A DNA stretch of 64,000 nt, from positions 168,356-232,355 of the forward strand of contig VIQV01000022.1 of NCBI GenBank assembly GCA_010206265.1, read 5' to 3'. Within the stretch, counting starts at the first letter, position 1. Every line of letters starts with the position of its first letter. Below are positions 29,772 through 39,609 of this stretch, one piece after another. Under the pieces are notes generated by a model. That model made no database searches and was not told where the DNA came from. It saw only the letters and a list, made by a program, of their open reading frames with translations. The translations under genes and the position numbers were made by a program. This stretch comes from Lachnospiraceae bacterium MD329 (GTDB lineage: Bacteria; Bacillota; Clostridia; UBA1381).

Positions 29772-32240
29772 ATGGCACAAGCTAAAACATCAAAGCTGAC
29801 AGCCTCAGAAGAGGCATTGAAAAAAGAAATTATCGGCAAGGTGAACAGACACTTCGGTAAGGTGCTTGAGGAGGCAACTCCGCATATGGTTTATACAGCG
29901 TGCGCGCTTACTGTAAGAGATAAGATTATGGAAAGATGGGCTAAATCTCATCAGACTGTAAAAAAACAGGGTTCAAAGAAACTTTATTATTTGTCATTTG
30001 AGTTTCTTATGGGCAGACTGCTTTGTACAAACATTTTAAATCTTTTACAGACGGATGAATATCAGCACGTTTTAGAAGATTTGGGCTATTCACTGCCTGA
30101 GATTGCGGAGCTTGAAAACGACGCGGGACTTGGTAACGGCGGACTTGGCAGACTTGCCGCCTGCTTTATAGATTCGCTTACAACAATGGATTTACCTGCT
30201 TACGGCTGTACAATCCGTTATGAGTACGGTTTGTTCAGACAGAAAATCGTTGACGGCTACCAGACGGAATTACCTGACTCGTGGCTTGACCACGGTAACG
30301 CGTGGGAGATTGCAAGACCAGAGGAAACTGTCGAGGTTAAATTCGGCGGCGAGGTGTATACTGACTGGGTAGACGGCAGGTTTGTCTGCAATTACAACAA
30401 TTCACATACTATTTTGGCTATGCCGTATGACGTGCCTCTTTGCGGTTACAAATCAAAGATAGTTAATAAGCTGAGATTGTGGAGTTCAAAATCTCCCGAC
30501 CATCTTGATATGAAGGCGTTCAATCAGGGCGACTATGTACGCGCTATTGAGGAAAAAGAGCTTGCGGAGGTTATTTCCAAGGTGCTTTACCCCGAAGATA
30601 ACCATACAGAGGGTAAGGAACTAAGATTAAAGCAGCAGTATTTCCTTGTATCGGCTACGTTACAGTGGATTTTAAGAGAATTTGAAGAAAGAAACGGTCA
30701 GGACTGGAGCAAGCTGCCCGAAAAGGTGGTTATTCACATCAACGATACTCACCCGACAATGGCTATTCCTGAAATGATGCGTCTTTTGATGGACGAAAAG
30801 GGACTTGGCTGGGACGAGGCTTGGGACATTGTAACCCATACGTTTGCTTATACAAACCATACGGTAATGAGTGAGGCTCTGGAAAAGTGGCCTCTTGATA
30901 TGTTCAGAAGAATATTGCCGCGTCTTAATATGATAGTTGAGGAAATGAACAGACGCCTTATGGAGCAGCTTGAAAGAGTATATCCGGGCGACCACGCAAA
31001 GCATAAGTATATGGCTATAATTTCAGACAATCAGGTATTTATGGCTAATATGTGTCTTGCAAGCTGTTTTGCGGTAAACGGCGTTTCAAAGCTTCACACG
31101 GATATATTGAAAAAGGACATTTTTGCCGATTACTACAATATGCACAACAGTGAATTTTACGCTATCACGAACGGTATTACATTCAGAAGATGGATTGCAA
31201 ATTGTAACCCTGAGCTTACAGAGCTTATTTCATCAAAAATCGGTGACGAATGGATTAAAGACGCTTCAAAGCTTGATAAGCTTAAAAAGTATGCAAAGGA
31301 CGCAGATTTCAAGAAAAAGTTTGCAGATATTAAGCATAAGAACAAGGTTAATCTTGCCGCTTATATCAAAGAGCATAACGGTATAGAAATTGACCCTGAT
31401 TCAATATACGACGTGCAGTGTAAGCGACTTCACGAGTATAAGCGTCAGATGATGAACGTGCTCCACATTCTTGCGGAGTATAACCGTCTTATTGACGACC
31501 CGAAATATCTTGAAAAGTATTATCCGAAAACATATATCTTCGGTGCAAAGGCGGCTCCTGGCTATACACGCGCAAAACTTATAATTAAGCTGATAAATTC
31601 AATCGGAGCTATGATTAATAACGACGAAAGAATCAAGGGCAAGTTAAAGGTTGTATTTATTGAAAACTATGGTGTTTCCATTGCCGAAAAACTTATAATT
31701 GCCGCTGATATTTCAGAGCAGATTTCAACGGCAGGTAAAGAGGCGTCAGGTACAGGAAATATGAAGTTTATGCTTAACGGCGCCGTGACTATAGGTACGC
31801 TTGACGGAGCGAACGTTGAAATGCTTGAACAGGTGGGCGAGGATAATATCTATATCTTTGGATTGAAGGCAGACGAGGTTGCCGCGAGAGTTAAGTTTGC
31901 AGGCACTAATGAGGTAAAGGACATTTACTCGTCAAATACAGCTCTGCGCCGCGCTCTTGAACAGCTTATTGACGGAACAATCGTTCCCGAAAATCAGATG
32001 TTCCGTGACCTGTATCAGACACTTTTGTTTGGTGATTACGGTTTCCCTGATACTTATATGGTAATAAGGGACTTCGAGGAATATATGAATACGCAGGAGA
32101 AGATGTCAATTGATTATCAGGACAGAGATAAGTGGATAGAGATGGCAATAATGAATACTGCAAGCGCGGGATTCTTCTCGAGTGACAGAACAATCGGTAA
32201 CTATAATGATAATATCTGGCATTTAAAGCCTATTAAATAA
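29772..32240 (+). CDS. glgP: Glycogen/starch phosphorylase (GT35)
   Basis: 822 residues, full length. It releases glucose-1-phosphate from glycogen or maltodextrin. Landmarks are FLMGRLL, AGLGNGGLGRLAACFIDS, the HINDTHPTMAIPEMMR segment, KRLHEYKRQMMNVLHI, and the pyridoxal-phosphate lysine in EASGTGNMKFMLNGAVTIGT. A short Lys-containing N-terminal extension is present but not the Lys/Ala tail seen on GlgA and GlgB. It lies 47 bases after glgA and ends at a strong terminator, so glgA-glgP are probably one transcript. Confidence 0.97.
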   Translation: MAQAKTSKLTASEEALKKEIIGKVNRHFGKVLEEATPHMVYTACALTVRDKIMERWAKSHQTVKKQGSKKLYYLSFEFLMGRLLCTNILNLLQTDEYQHVLEDLGYSLPEIAELENDAGLGNGGLGRLAACFIDSLTTMDLPAYGCTIRYEYGLFRQKIVDGYQTELPDSWLDHGNAWEIARPEETVEVKFGGEVYTDWVDGRFVCNYNNSHTILAMPYDVPLCGYKSKIVNKLRLWSSKSPDHLDMKAFNQGDYVRAIEEKELAEVISKVLYPEDNHTEGKELRLKQQYFLVSATLQWILREFEERNGQDWSKLPEKVVIHINDTHPTMAIPEMMRLLMDEKGLGWDEAWDIVTHTFAYTNHTVMSEALEKWPLDMFRRILPRLNMIVEEMNRRLMEQLERVYPGDHAKHKYMAIISDNQVFMANMCLASCFAVNGVSKLHTDILKKDIFADYYNMHNSEFYAITNGITFRRWIANCNPELTELISSKIGDEWIKDASKLDKLKKYAKDADFKKKFADIKHKNKVNLAAYIKEHNGIEIDPDSIYDVQCKRLHEYKRQMMNVLHILAEYNRLIDDPKYLEKYYPKTYIFGAKAAPGYTRAKLIIKLINSIGAMINNDERIKGKLKVVFIENYGVSIAEKLIIAADISEQISTAGKEASGTGNMKFMLNGAVTIGTLDGANVEMLEQVGEDNIYIFGLKADEVAARVKFAGTNEVKDIYSSNTALRRALEQLIDGTIVPENQMFRDLYQTLLFGDYGFPDTYMVIRDFEEYMNTQEKMSIDYQDRDKWIEMAIMNTASAGFFSSDRTIGNYNDNIWHLKPIK

Positions 32241-32253
32241 ACTATAACAAAGA

Positions 32254-32287
32254 AAACGAGGGCTTTAACACAAAGCCCCCGTTTTTG
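32254..32287 (+). terminator. Terminator after glgP
   Basis: ACGAGGGCTTT, five bases, AAAGCCCCCGT, then TTTT. The stem is strong and starts 15 bases after the glgP stop. Confidence 0.85.
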
Positions 32288-32325
32288 CTGTATATCGGGT
32301 AAAAGACGTAACAAAGGAGGACAAA

Positions 32326-34710
32326 ATGAAAAATATAATCAGAGTAATACTGTTTTCTGCGTTTTTGACGTTGTTTTCATATGCGGCGTCCGCCGAGCCT
32401 GTTACATATCAAGGTTGTTTGCCGCCCGAGGTCAATACCGAATTTCAGACTATGTCGGCAGATGAACCGCAAAAGCCGCTTACGCATCAAAAGTTGCTCA
32501 CAATTTTAATTGAATTTAATGACGTTAAAATTAAAATGGGAAGTGACTTTTGGAATAAGGAAATGTTTGATACAACTCCGGGTAAGCTTAGCGTTGTGAA
32601 CTATTGGAAAGAAAATTCCAACGGCTTGGATATCTTTGAACCTGCTGACACATCAGGCATTGAAGTGGGGAGAAAAGGAACGGTAAGCTACGAGGACTAC
32701 ACTGATATAGCTTATGAAATCATAGCGCGCGCGGACGGAGTTGTCAGAATTTCTCTTGATATACCGCATCCTACTCCGACAGGCAGTGAGGGCAAGAACG
32801 GGTTGCATAAAGCGGTTATTATGGTTATAGGGGCGTTGGAGGAAAATGATTTTGATTTTACAGCTGAAAAATCGCATATTGTAACAATATTTGCAGGGTA
32901 TGGACAATCAATAGCGCAGGGGACAGTGGGTAAAGGACATTTCAGAGCTTATACATCAGCCACAGGAGTAGAAACCCCCGGTGGTATAATGCTAGACCCA
33001 TATACGGCTCAGCCTGAAATGTATTCTTTAGATATTCACGACGGTATTGGCACTATTTGCCACGAGCTTGGACATTCTGTTTTTAAGCTTCCAGATTTGT
33101 ATTTTTCAGAATTGCCTGTCGGACCAAGCGATGGTCTTTGTAATTATAGTCTTATGTCAATAGGATGTTGGGGACGTCGATATGATCCTACTGATTGGAA
33201 TAAAAACTATAACGATCCTTATGCAGCACAACGTGGGCATGTGCCTTCACATTTGGACCCGTGGTGTAAGATAAAATGCGGCTTTGTAACTCCTGAGCTT
33301 GTTGTAAGCGATTGGGACGGAAATATAAGCAGTATTTCTGATACGGTAACTGACAGTAAATATAATATTATTAAAGTGATGAGTAAAGCAGACCCTAAGC
33401 AATATTTTCTTATTGAAAATCGTCAGCTTGCAGGCTTTGACAAAGGGTTAGAGGAATTAAATTCTTGGAGCAATTATCCTTATGAGAATATATTTAATGG
33501 TGGAATTTTAATATATCATATTGATGAAAATGTTAACTATAATCATAATAATGATGCAGAAATGCATTTGTTTATGAATATTGAACGAAGCAATAATGGA
33601 GATGTTTATGACCCGAAACCTCACATATGGGCTTATTTGAATAAGGACGGTAGAAATAGATTCAATCACGAAACAGCGCCGAATTCTAATTTTCATCAAG
33701 CAAAATCAAGGGGGGAGAAATGTTCGTCATTAAAAGATTGTCACCCTCAGACCGTAGAAAGCGGAATATCAATAGAAGTATTAGATGAAAGCAGTCCGTC
33801 AATGAGGGTAAGGGTCAATGTTGATGATGAATATAAAATAGCTGAAAACGGTCAAACATTTTCAGATGTTTTCCCTGATATAAATTTCTGTAATGCTGTT
33901 ATTGATATTCTAAAGAAAGATGACAGCATTGAAAGAAATCCGAATGATGTTATATCAACAGAAGATTGGTTAAAAATCTTGTTAATAGAAAGACTATCTT
34001 TGAATGACTGCAATATTGAAGATTTGACAGGTATTCAGAATTTTTCAAAACTGCAAACTCTTTATTGCAGGAATAACAAATTAACAAAATTGGATCTTAG
34101 CAAAAATCCAATGCTTATGAATTTAAGTTGCAGTAATAATGAACTAACAGAATTAGATATAACAAAATGTGAAAAATTATTATACTTTCATTGTGAAAAT
34201 AATTTGTTAAAAAAACTTGATGTATCGGGCAATACGAATTTAGTACAACTGTATTGTTTTGGAAATCAGTTAGAGGAATTAAACCTTAAAAATAATTTTG
34301 ATTTAGGTACATTACACTGCTATGATAATTATATGGGTGACAATTATGAAGTGTCCATAGATAAGTTCGATGATTTTGATAAGGTATTTGGAAAGCCTGA
34401 AAGTTCTAGGTTCAAATATTCACCGCAAAAAACCTTGGGTTGGAAATATGAGTGTGAGAATTTATCGGCAGACGGTAATATAACAGTTTCGTATGACAGA
34501 CTGACGGTTTCGGATTTTGATGTGACTTTAGCTTTATACAAGGATAACAGGCTGATAAATTTATCAGTCGGAAATAGGGGAGAGAAGTCGGCATCGCTCG
34601 TACTTCCAAAAGAATTTGAATCGGAAAACGGCTGGAGCGTTAAAGCCTTTGTGTGGGACGGCGTTTCATCTATGCTGCCGCTTGACGGAGCATTTGAAAA
34701 AGAATTATAA
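32326..34710 (+). CDS. Secreted M6-type metalloprotease with leucine-rich repeats
   Basis: 794 residues. A signal peptide (1-23, cut after ASA) is followed by an M6 (immune-inhibitor-A-like) protease domain. The zinc site is ICHELGHSVFKLPDLYF (about residues 240-256), with the family segments YSLMSIGCWG and PSHLDPWCKIKCGF. About residues 555-675 are five leucine-rich repeats of the Cys/Asn type (LQTLYCRNNKLTKLDLSKNP pattern). The last 90 residues form a beta domain that matches the end of the PL11 lyase (AFVWDGVSSMLPL against VFVWNDMISCKPL). AAAGGAGGA precedes the ATG. The gene is placed inside the glycogen cluster with no obvious metabolic tie; its middle is more AT-rich than its flanks. Confidence 0.88.
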   Translation: MKNIIRVILFSAFLTLFSYAASAEPVTYQGCLPPEVNTEFQTMSADEPQKPLTHQKLLTILIEFNDVKIKMGSDFWNKEMFDTTPGKLSVVNYWKENSNGLDIFEPADTSGIEVGRKGTVSYEDYTDIAYEIIARADGVVRISLDIPHPTPTGSEGKNGLHKAVIMVIGALEENDFDFTAEKSHIVTIFAGYGQSIAQGTVGKGHFRAYTSATGVETPGGIMLDPYTAQPEMYSLDIHDGIGTICHELGHSVFKLPDLYFSELPVGPSDGLCNYSLMSIGCWGRRYDPTDWNKNYNDPYAAQRGHVPSHLDPWCKIKCGFVTPELVVSDWDGNISSISDTVTDSKYNIIKVMSKADPKQYFLIENRQLAGFDKGLEELNSWSNYPYENIFNGGILIYHIDENVNYNHNNDAEMHLFMNIERSNNGDVYDPKPHIWAYLNKDGRNRFNHETAPNSNFHQAKSRGEKCSSLKDCHPQTVESGISIEVLDESSPSMRVRVNVDDEYKIAENGQTFSDVFPDINFCNAVIDILKKDDSIERNPNDVISTEDWLKILLIERLSLNDCNIEDLTGIQNFSKLQTLYCRNNKLTKLDLSKNPMLMNLSCSNNELTELDITKCEKLLYFHCENNLLKKLDVSGNTNLVQLYCFGNQLEELNLKNNFDLGTLHCYDNYMGDNYEVSIDKFDDFDKVFGKPESSRFKYSPQKTLGWKYECENLSADGNITVSYDRLTVSDFDVTLALYKDNRLINLSVGNRGEKSASLVLPKEFESENGWSVKAFVWDGVSSMLPLDGAFEKEL

Positions 34711-34746
34711 AAATAACCGCCTTTGGCGGAAAAGTGAGGATATAAT

Positions 34747-36675
34747 ATGGTTATTGAGCATAATTCAAGAGAGAAATTCTACAGAAGACCGTTTGGGGCG
34801 GTTAAATGCGGTACGGAGGTAAGATTCCGTGTTTCCGCCGCCGGTATAGGTATTCCGAACGCTGTCAGACTTGTTTACAGGCGCGACGGCGAGGAGGAAA
34901 AACGTGTAAATATGGCGTATCTGTTTAATCAGGCGGACGACTGTATTTACTCGGTTAAAGTAACTATGCCCGAAAAGGCGGGGCTTGTGTGGTACTACTT
35001 TGAATTTGCCACTGACCGCGGTATGGTTTACTACGGCAACAATTCAAAAAATCTCGGCGGTTTGGGTGAAATGAGCTTTAATATGCCTGAAAGGTCGTTC
35101 CAGATAACAGTTTATAATGAGGATTATAAAACGCCCGACTGGTTTAAAACAGGCGTGGCATACCAGATTTTTGTTGACCGTTTTTATAACGGAAACGAGG
35201 ACGGTTCCTTTCTGGGTGACAGAAAGGATATAATTAAACGTGAATGGAACGAACAGCCGTTTTATAAAGCTGAGCAATTCGGCGGCGAATATAAAGCGAA
35301 CGACTTTTTCGGCGGAAACCTTAAAGGCGTTATGAAAAAACTGCCGTATTTAAAAGAGCTTGGTATATCAGTAATATATCTAAATCCTATTTTTAAAGCG
35401 TATTCCAATCATAAATATGATACGGGTGATTATGAAACTATTGACCCTATGTTCGGCGACGAAAAAACTTTTAAGGAGTTATGCAAAAAAGCGCGTGATA
35501 TGGGTATACGAATTATTCTGGACGGTGTTTTTAACCATACGGGCAGTAACAGCCGTTATTTTAATAAAAATGGTGAATATGACAGCGTAGGAGCGTATCA
35601 GTCACAGGATTCGCCGTATTATAACTGGTTCAGGTTTATGGAGTGGCCTAATGTGTACGAGTCGTGGTGGGGAATGACGACACTTCCGCAAATTGAAGAA
35701 AGCAGTGAGGATTGCAGAAAATATTTGTTGTCAGATAAGAATGCTATAGTAAAACGCTGGATTAAAAATGGTGCGTCAGGCTGGCGTCTTGATGTGGTTG
35801 ACGAACTGCCCGGATTTTTTGTTAAGGAACTCAGACAGGGGGTAAAGAGTGTTGATGAAGACGCCGTTATAATCGGTGAGGTCTGGGAGGACGCGTCAAA
35901 TAAAAGCGCCTACGGTGAACGCCGTGAATATTTCCTCGGAAATGAGCTTGATTCAGTAATGAATTATCCTATGCGTTTAGCTTTGATTGACGCGGTAAGC
36001 GGTAAAATCGACGCCGCGGAATTTGACGACAGACTTATGAACATTAAGGAAAATTATCCTGCGCCTGCATATTATTCACTGCTGAATATGGTGACAAGTC
36101 ACGACGTTGAACGTATTATGACTATTATGGGCGACGCGCCGTCACGGCACGACGTTTCAAAAGATTATCAGGCACAGTTTAAACTTGACGGTTATGCGCT
36201 GGAGCTTGCCAGAGAACGCGCAACTCTCGTTTTGGGGTTACAAATGACTCTCCCAGGTGTACCGTGTATTTTTTATGGTGATGAAATAGGTATGCAGGGC
36301 TATGGCGACCCATTCTGCCGTCAGACTTTTCCGTGGGATAAAATTGACGAAATTGACCCTGACGGACGTGTACGCGAAAGATATAAAAATATGATTTCAC
36401 TCAGAAACAAGTCAAAGGCGTTCTCAGTCGGTGAATTTGAATGTGTTCATAAAATCGGTCACGTTTACGGTTTTATAAGATATTATAATGATGAAAAATA
36501 TGTTGTTGTAGTAAATATGGGCACGACAGAGGAATATGCGCGTATAGATGTCGCAAGATACGGAATACACAAAATAGTATGTGTGACAAATGAAGTTGAA
36601 ATAAAAGAGGCAAGCGACGGCATTTATTTTGTGGATATGCCAAGGTTGTGGATAAAGGTATATAAGGCGGAATAG
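34747..36675 (+). CDS. GH13 alpha-amylase-family enzyme (neopullulanase/maltogenic type), cytoplasmic
   Basis: 642 residues, no signal peptide. An N-terminal beta domain (about 1-120) precedes the GH13 barrel, as in cyclomaltodextrinase and neopullulanase. Catalytic motifs are DGVFNHTG, GWRLDVVDEL (nucleophile Asp), IIGEVWEDAS (acid Glu) and VTSHDVERI (third Asp); a short C-terminal beta domain follows. It probably trims glycogen or imported maltodextrins together with GlgP. GTGAGGA precedes the ATG. The Cof-type phosphatase gene follows 5 bases later, so they are one transcript. Confidence 0.92.
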   Translation: MVIEHNSREKFYRRPFGAVKCGTEVRFRVSAAGIGIPNAVRLVYRRDGEEEKRVNMAYLFNQADDCIYSVKVTMPEKAGLVWYYFEFATDRGMVYYGNNSKNLGGLGEMSFNMPERSFQITVYNEDYKTPDWFKTGVAYQIFVDRFYNGNEDGSFLGDRKDIIKREWNEQPFYKAEQFGGEYKANDFFGGNLKGVMKKLPYLKELGISVIYLNPIFKAYSNHKYDTGDYETIDPMFGDEKTFKELCKKARDMGIRIILDGVFNHTGSNSRYFNKNGEYDSVGAYQSQDSPYYNWFRFMEWPNVYESWWGMTTLPQIEESSEDCRKYLLSDKNAIVKRWIKNGASGWRLDVVDELPGFFVKELRQGVKSVDEDAVIIGEVWEDASNKSAYGERREYFLGNELDSVMNYPMRLALIDAVSGKIDAAEFDDRLMNIKENYPAPAYYSLLNMVTSHDVERIMTIMGDAPSRHDVSKDYQAQFKLDGYALELARERATLVLGLQMTLPGVPCIFYGDEIGMQGYGDPFCRQTFPWDKIDEIDPDGRVRERYKNMISLRNKSKAFSVGEFECVHKIGHVYGFIRYYNDEKYVVVVNMGTTEEYARIDVARYGIHKIVCVTNEVEIKEASDGIYFVDMPRLWIKVYKAE

Positions 36676-36680
36676 TTAAA

Positions 36681-37487
36681 ATGAATAATAAATTTTCGGA
36701 TTATCTGCTGATTTCTGATATGGACGCAACATTGCTTACAAATAAGCATAAAATTTCAGATAAAAACCGTGAAGCGGTAAACTATTTTATATCGCAGGGG
36801 GGACGGTTTACTGTTGCTACAGGCAGAATGAATACGGGTGTGCGTGAGTACATTACAAAGATAAGTATAAATGCGCCTGCAATTTTGCATAACGGAGCGC
36901 AGATTTATGATTTTGACAAAGAGGAATCTCTGTGTGAAAAGTTTATCGAGGAGGAACGTAAAAATGCGATAAAACGCGTTTATAACGATATACCTGAACT
37001 GGGACTGGAGATTTACAGTAACGATACTATTTATATTTATCGTGAATGTGCGGAAACTTCAAGGTTTAAGAACAGAAAATATACAAATGTTATTTACGGT
37101 GTTCCTGATGAGGTGTGGGAGCAGCCGTGGATAAAATGTCTTTTAATAGGCGAAAAGAAACTTCTTGACTATTATGAGCCGATTTATCGGCGTGACTATG
37201 ACAGCGGTTATGCGGTACGCAGCGGTAAAAAATATCTTGATATTGTATCGGGGGAGGCGTCAAAAGGTATTGCGCTTACAGAACTAAAAAAAATTATCGG
37301 TGTAAAGCAGGTCGTTGCGGTAGGAGATAATATGAACGATATTTCAATGCTTGAGGCGGCGGATATTTCATTTGCGGTTGAAAATGCAGAGAAAACAGTT
37401 AAAAATATCGTGGATTTTCAGGCGCCGTCCAACAATGATGACGCCATAGCATATATAATTGAACAATTGGAAAGAGGAACAATTTAA
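36681..37487 (+). CDS. Cof-type HAD-family phosphatase
   Basis: 268 residues. The HAD motif I is SDMDATLLT (nucleophile and acid Asp at about 14 and 16; the family usually has DLDGTL). Motif II is FTVATGR, motif III the Lys in SGEASKG, and motif IV GDNMNDISMLE. Such IIB phosphatases remove phosphate from sugar phosphates, nucleotides or cofactors. Placement right after the GH13 gene suggests a sugar phosphate, but this is inference. It ends in a bidirectional terminator shared with ttcA. Confidence 0.92.
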   Translation: MNNKFSDYLLISDMDATLLTNKHKISDKNREAVNYFISQGGRFTVATGRMNTGVREYITKISINAPAILHNGAQIYDFDKEESLCEKFIEEERKNAIKRVYNDIPELGLEIYSNDTIYIYRECAETSRFKNRKYTNVIYGVPDEVWEQPWIKCLLIGEKKLLDYYEPIYRRDYDSGYAVRSGKKYLDIVSGEASKGIALTELKKIIGVKQVVAVGDNMNDISMLEAADISFAVENAEKTVKNIVDFQAPSNNDDAIAYIIEQLERGTI

Positions 37488-37502
37488 TGTTCCTCTTTTT
37501 TA
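37470..37502. terminator. Bidirectional terminator between the HAD phosphatase gene and ttcA
   Basis: AAAGAGGAACA, six bases, TGTTCCTCTTTTTT. It overlaps the last codons of both convergent genes. Confidence 0.85.
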
Positions 37503-38219
37503 ATCGTCTGTTATGTTCCAACCGTCAATAGAACTGTCGTGGATAGCGCGGAAAAGACGTTTTCGAAGTCCGGGGGTCATTTCCTTTTCCAGACGTTTTA
37601 TTAAATCTTTCATATATTCGCGCTGCGTATAACCGTCAGCAGGACATTCGTTGTGAATGACAGGTATATCGTGGTTACGCGCCGCGCCGCGTATGTCTCG
37701 CTCGCGTACATAAATCATAGGCCGTATCTGGTAAATCTGCGTTCTGTCAAGGTAGGTGACAGGGGAGAAACAATGTATTCTGCCTTCGTGCATAAGACTT
37801 AAAAGAAATGTTTCAAGCACATCGTCATTATGGTGTCCGAGCGCTACCTTGCGGCAGCCGTTTTCAATTGCGAAGTCATTGAGCGAACCGCGTCGCATTT
37901 TCGCACACAGCGAACAGGGATTTGTTTCGTTGCGTATATCAAATACGATTTCCTTGATGTTTGTGTATTTGACTTTAAACTCAACTCCCAGACTATCGCA
38001 TAATGCCTGTATTTTGGAATAGTCTGATTTATAGCCCATATCAAGCGTGAGCGCAGTAACGGTAAATTTCTTCGGGTAATAGCGTGAAAGCTCCGCAAGC
38101 GCGCACAAAAGCACAAGGCTGTCCTTGCCTCCCGATACGCCCACGGCAATTTTATCGCCGTCTTCAATCATATTGTATTCCTCAATAGCGCGCCTTGTAA
38201 GGCTTACTACCTTTTTCAT
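37500..38219 (-). CDS. ttcA: TtcA-family tRNA 2-thiocytidine synthetase
   Basis: 239 residues. It is a PP-loop ATPase: VGVSGGKDSLVLL (about 27-39) binds ATP, and CSLCAKMRRG (C-x2-C) plus a later Cys (NECPADGYTQRE) fit the iron-sulfur site of TtcA, which thiolates C32 of tRNAs. ALGHHNDDVLETFLLS is also family-typical. The start codon overlaps the hisA stop in an ATGA, so translation is coupled to hisA. Related PP-loop proteins (TilS, TtuA/CTU1) are possible alternatives but lack this exact Cys layout. Confidence 0.85.
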   Translation of the reverse strand: MKKVVSLTRRAIEEYNMIEDGDKIAVGVSGGKDSLVLLCALAELSRYYPKKFTVTALTLDMGYKSDYSKIQALCDSLGVEFKVKYTNIKEIVFDIRNETNPCSLCAKMRRGSLNDFAIENGCRKVALGHHNDDVLETFLLSLMHEGRIHCFSPVTYLDRTQIYQIRPMIYVRERDIRGAARNHDIPVIHNECPADGYTQREYMKDLIKRLEKEMTPGLRKRLFRAIHDSSIDGWNITDD

Positions 38220-38932
38220 ATTTTAACCTCTCTGACTGCCTCTGTTAAATTGACCTTGCCTGTATACAGGGCTTTACCTACAATAACGCCTTCAACACCG
38301 GTTGGTACAAGCGATTTTATATGCTCAAGACTGCCTATACCGCCTGAGGCGATTATATCAGCGTCAACTGCCTTTGTCATTTCAGCCATTGCGTCAACAT
38401 TCGGTCCGGCGAGTGTGCCGTCTGTGGCAATGTCGGTATAAACTATCGTCTGTACTCCGATTGAAACCATTTTTTTGGCAAATTCCACAGCTGTGAAATC
38501 GCTTGTTTTTTCCCAGCCTTCAATAGCTACCATACCGTCTTTTGCGTCAATGCCTATCACGATTTTCTGTCCGTATTTATCAACAGCACGTTTAACAAAG
38601 TCACTGTCAGCGACTGCTTTTGTTCCTATAATAACGCGGTCAATACCGCACTCAAGCTTTGCCTCAATGTCTTCCATAGTACGTATGCCGCCGCCTGTCT
38701 GTACAGGTACATTCACACTATTACATATTTCTTTGATTTTTTCGGCATTTACGCCGTGCCCTTTCAATGCGCCGTCAAGGTCAACGACGTGTATGTATTC
38801 TCCGCCGAGCGACTCCCATTTTTTCGCCATTTCAGCAGGTGAGTCACCATAGACGGTGACGTCGGAAAATTGTCCCTTGAACAGCCGTACACACTGACCG
38901 TCTTTTATATCAATAGCAGGATATATCCTCAA
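38216..38932 (-). CDS. hisA: ProFAR isomerase of histidine synthesis
   Basis: 238 residues. It isomerises ProFAR to PRFAR, step 4 of histidine synthesis. The (beta/alpha)8 barrel shows the catalytic Asp in YPAIDIKDGQCVRL, HVVDLDGAL, VPVQTGGGIRTMEDI, the second Asp in YTDIATDGTLAGPN, and ASGGIGSLEHI. I chose the TTG at 38932, because GGAGAG lies 8 bases upstream and it gives the family start MRIYPAIDI; the in-frame GTG at 38941 overlaps that ribosome site. It follows hisG by 19 bases and overlaps ttcA. Confidence 0.95.
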   Translation of the reverse strand: MRIYPAIDIKDGQCVRLFKGQFSDVTVYGDSPAEMAKKWESLGGEYIHVVDLDGALKGHGVNAEKIKEICNSVNVPVQTGGGIRTMEDIEAKLECGIDRVIIGTKAVADSDFVKRAVDKYGQKIVIGIDAKDGMVAIEGWEKTSDFTAVEFAKKMVSIGVQTIVYTDIATDGTLAGPNVDAMAEMTKAVDADIIASGGIGSLEHIKSLVPTGVEGVIVGKALYTGKVNLTEAVREVKI

Positions 38933-38951
38933 TTCAATCACTCTCCATATT

Positions 38952-39590
38952 TTAAGCTTTTAATTTTTCCTGAAACTTTGTAACTATATCCATTATGCGG
39001 TCTTTTTCCATCTTCATACTAACCTTGTTTACCACAAAACGCGCGCTTAACGGACATACGTCCTCAAGTACGTCAAGACCATTTTCAAACAGTGTCTTAC
39101 CTGTTTCAACAATATCAACTATTACGTCAGATAGTCCTACAAGAGGCGCAAGCTCTACAGAACCGTTTAATTTAATAATTTCAATAGTCTGTCCCTTGTC
39201 GTCCTGAAAATATTTGAGCGCAATATGAGGATACTTTGAGGCGACGCGTAAATTAGTCATAGTGTTCAGCTTGTCCTTTAAATCCTTTGGTCCGCAAACT
39301 GCCATTTTACATTTTCCAAACCCTAAATCAATCATTTCATATAAATTACGGCTTTCTTCAAGAAGTGTATCCTTACCGACAATACCTATATCTGCTGCAC
39401 CGTATTCAACATATGTAGGTACATCGGAGGCTTTAACAAGAATGAATTTCATTTTGTTTTTTTCGTCTGTAAATATCAGCTTGCGTGTTTTCTCTTTCAT
39501 CTCTGAGCAGTCCATACCGATTGACATAAACAGCTCCATTGCAAGCTCTGCAAGTCTGCCTTTTGCAAGAGCAACTGTCAAATATCTCAT
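38952..39590 (-). CDS. hisG: ATP phosphoribosyltransferase, short form
   Basis: 212 residues, the short HisG form that needs HisZ. It joins ATP and PRPP in the first step of histidine synthesis. Landmarks are [10 protein letters not shown], the [14 protein letters not shown] segment, and the PRPP loop region ([15 protein letters not shown]). The frame stays open to 39665, but the ATG at 39590 with AAGGA upstream gives the conserved N-terminus, and the extension overlaps hisZ. It lies 19 bases after hisZ. Confidence 0.96.
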   Translation of the reverse strand: MRYLTVALAKGRLAELAMELFMSIGMDCSEMKEKTRKLIFTDEKNKMKFILVKASDVPTYVEYGAADIGIVGKDTLLEESRNLYEMIDLGFGKCKMAVCGPKDLKDKLNTMTNLRVASKYPHIALKYFQDDKGQTIEIIKLNGSVELAPLVGLSDVIVDIVETGKTLFENGLDVLEDVCPLSARFVVNKVSMKMEKDRIMDIVTKFQEKLKA

Positions 39591-39609
39591 TGTTTTAATC
39601 CTTTCTTTT

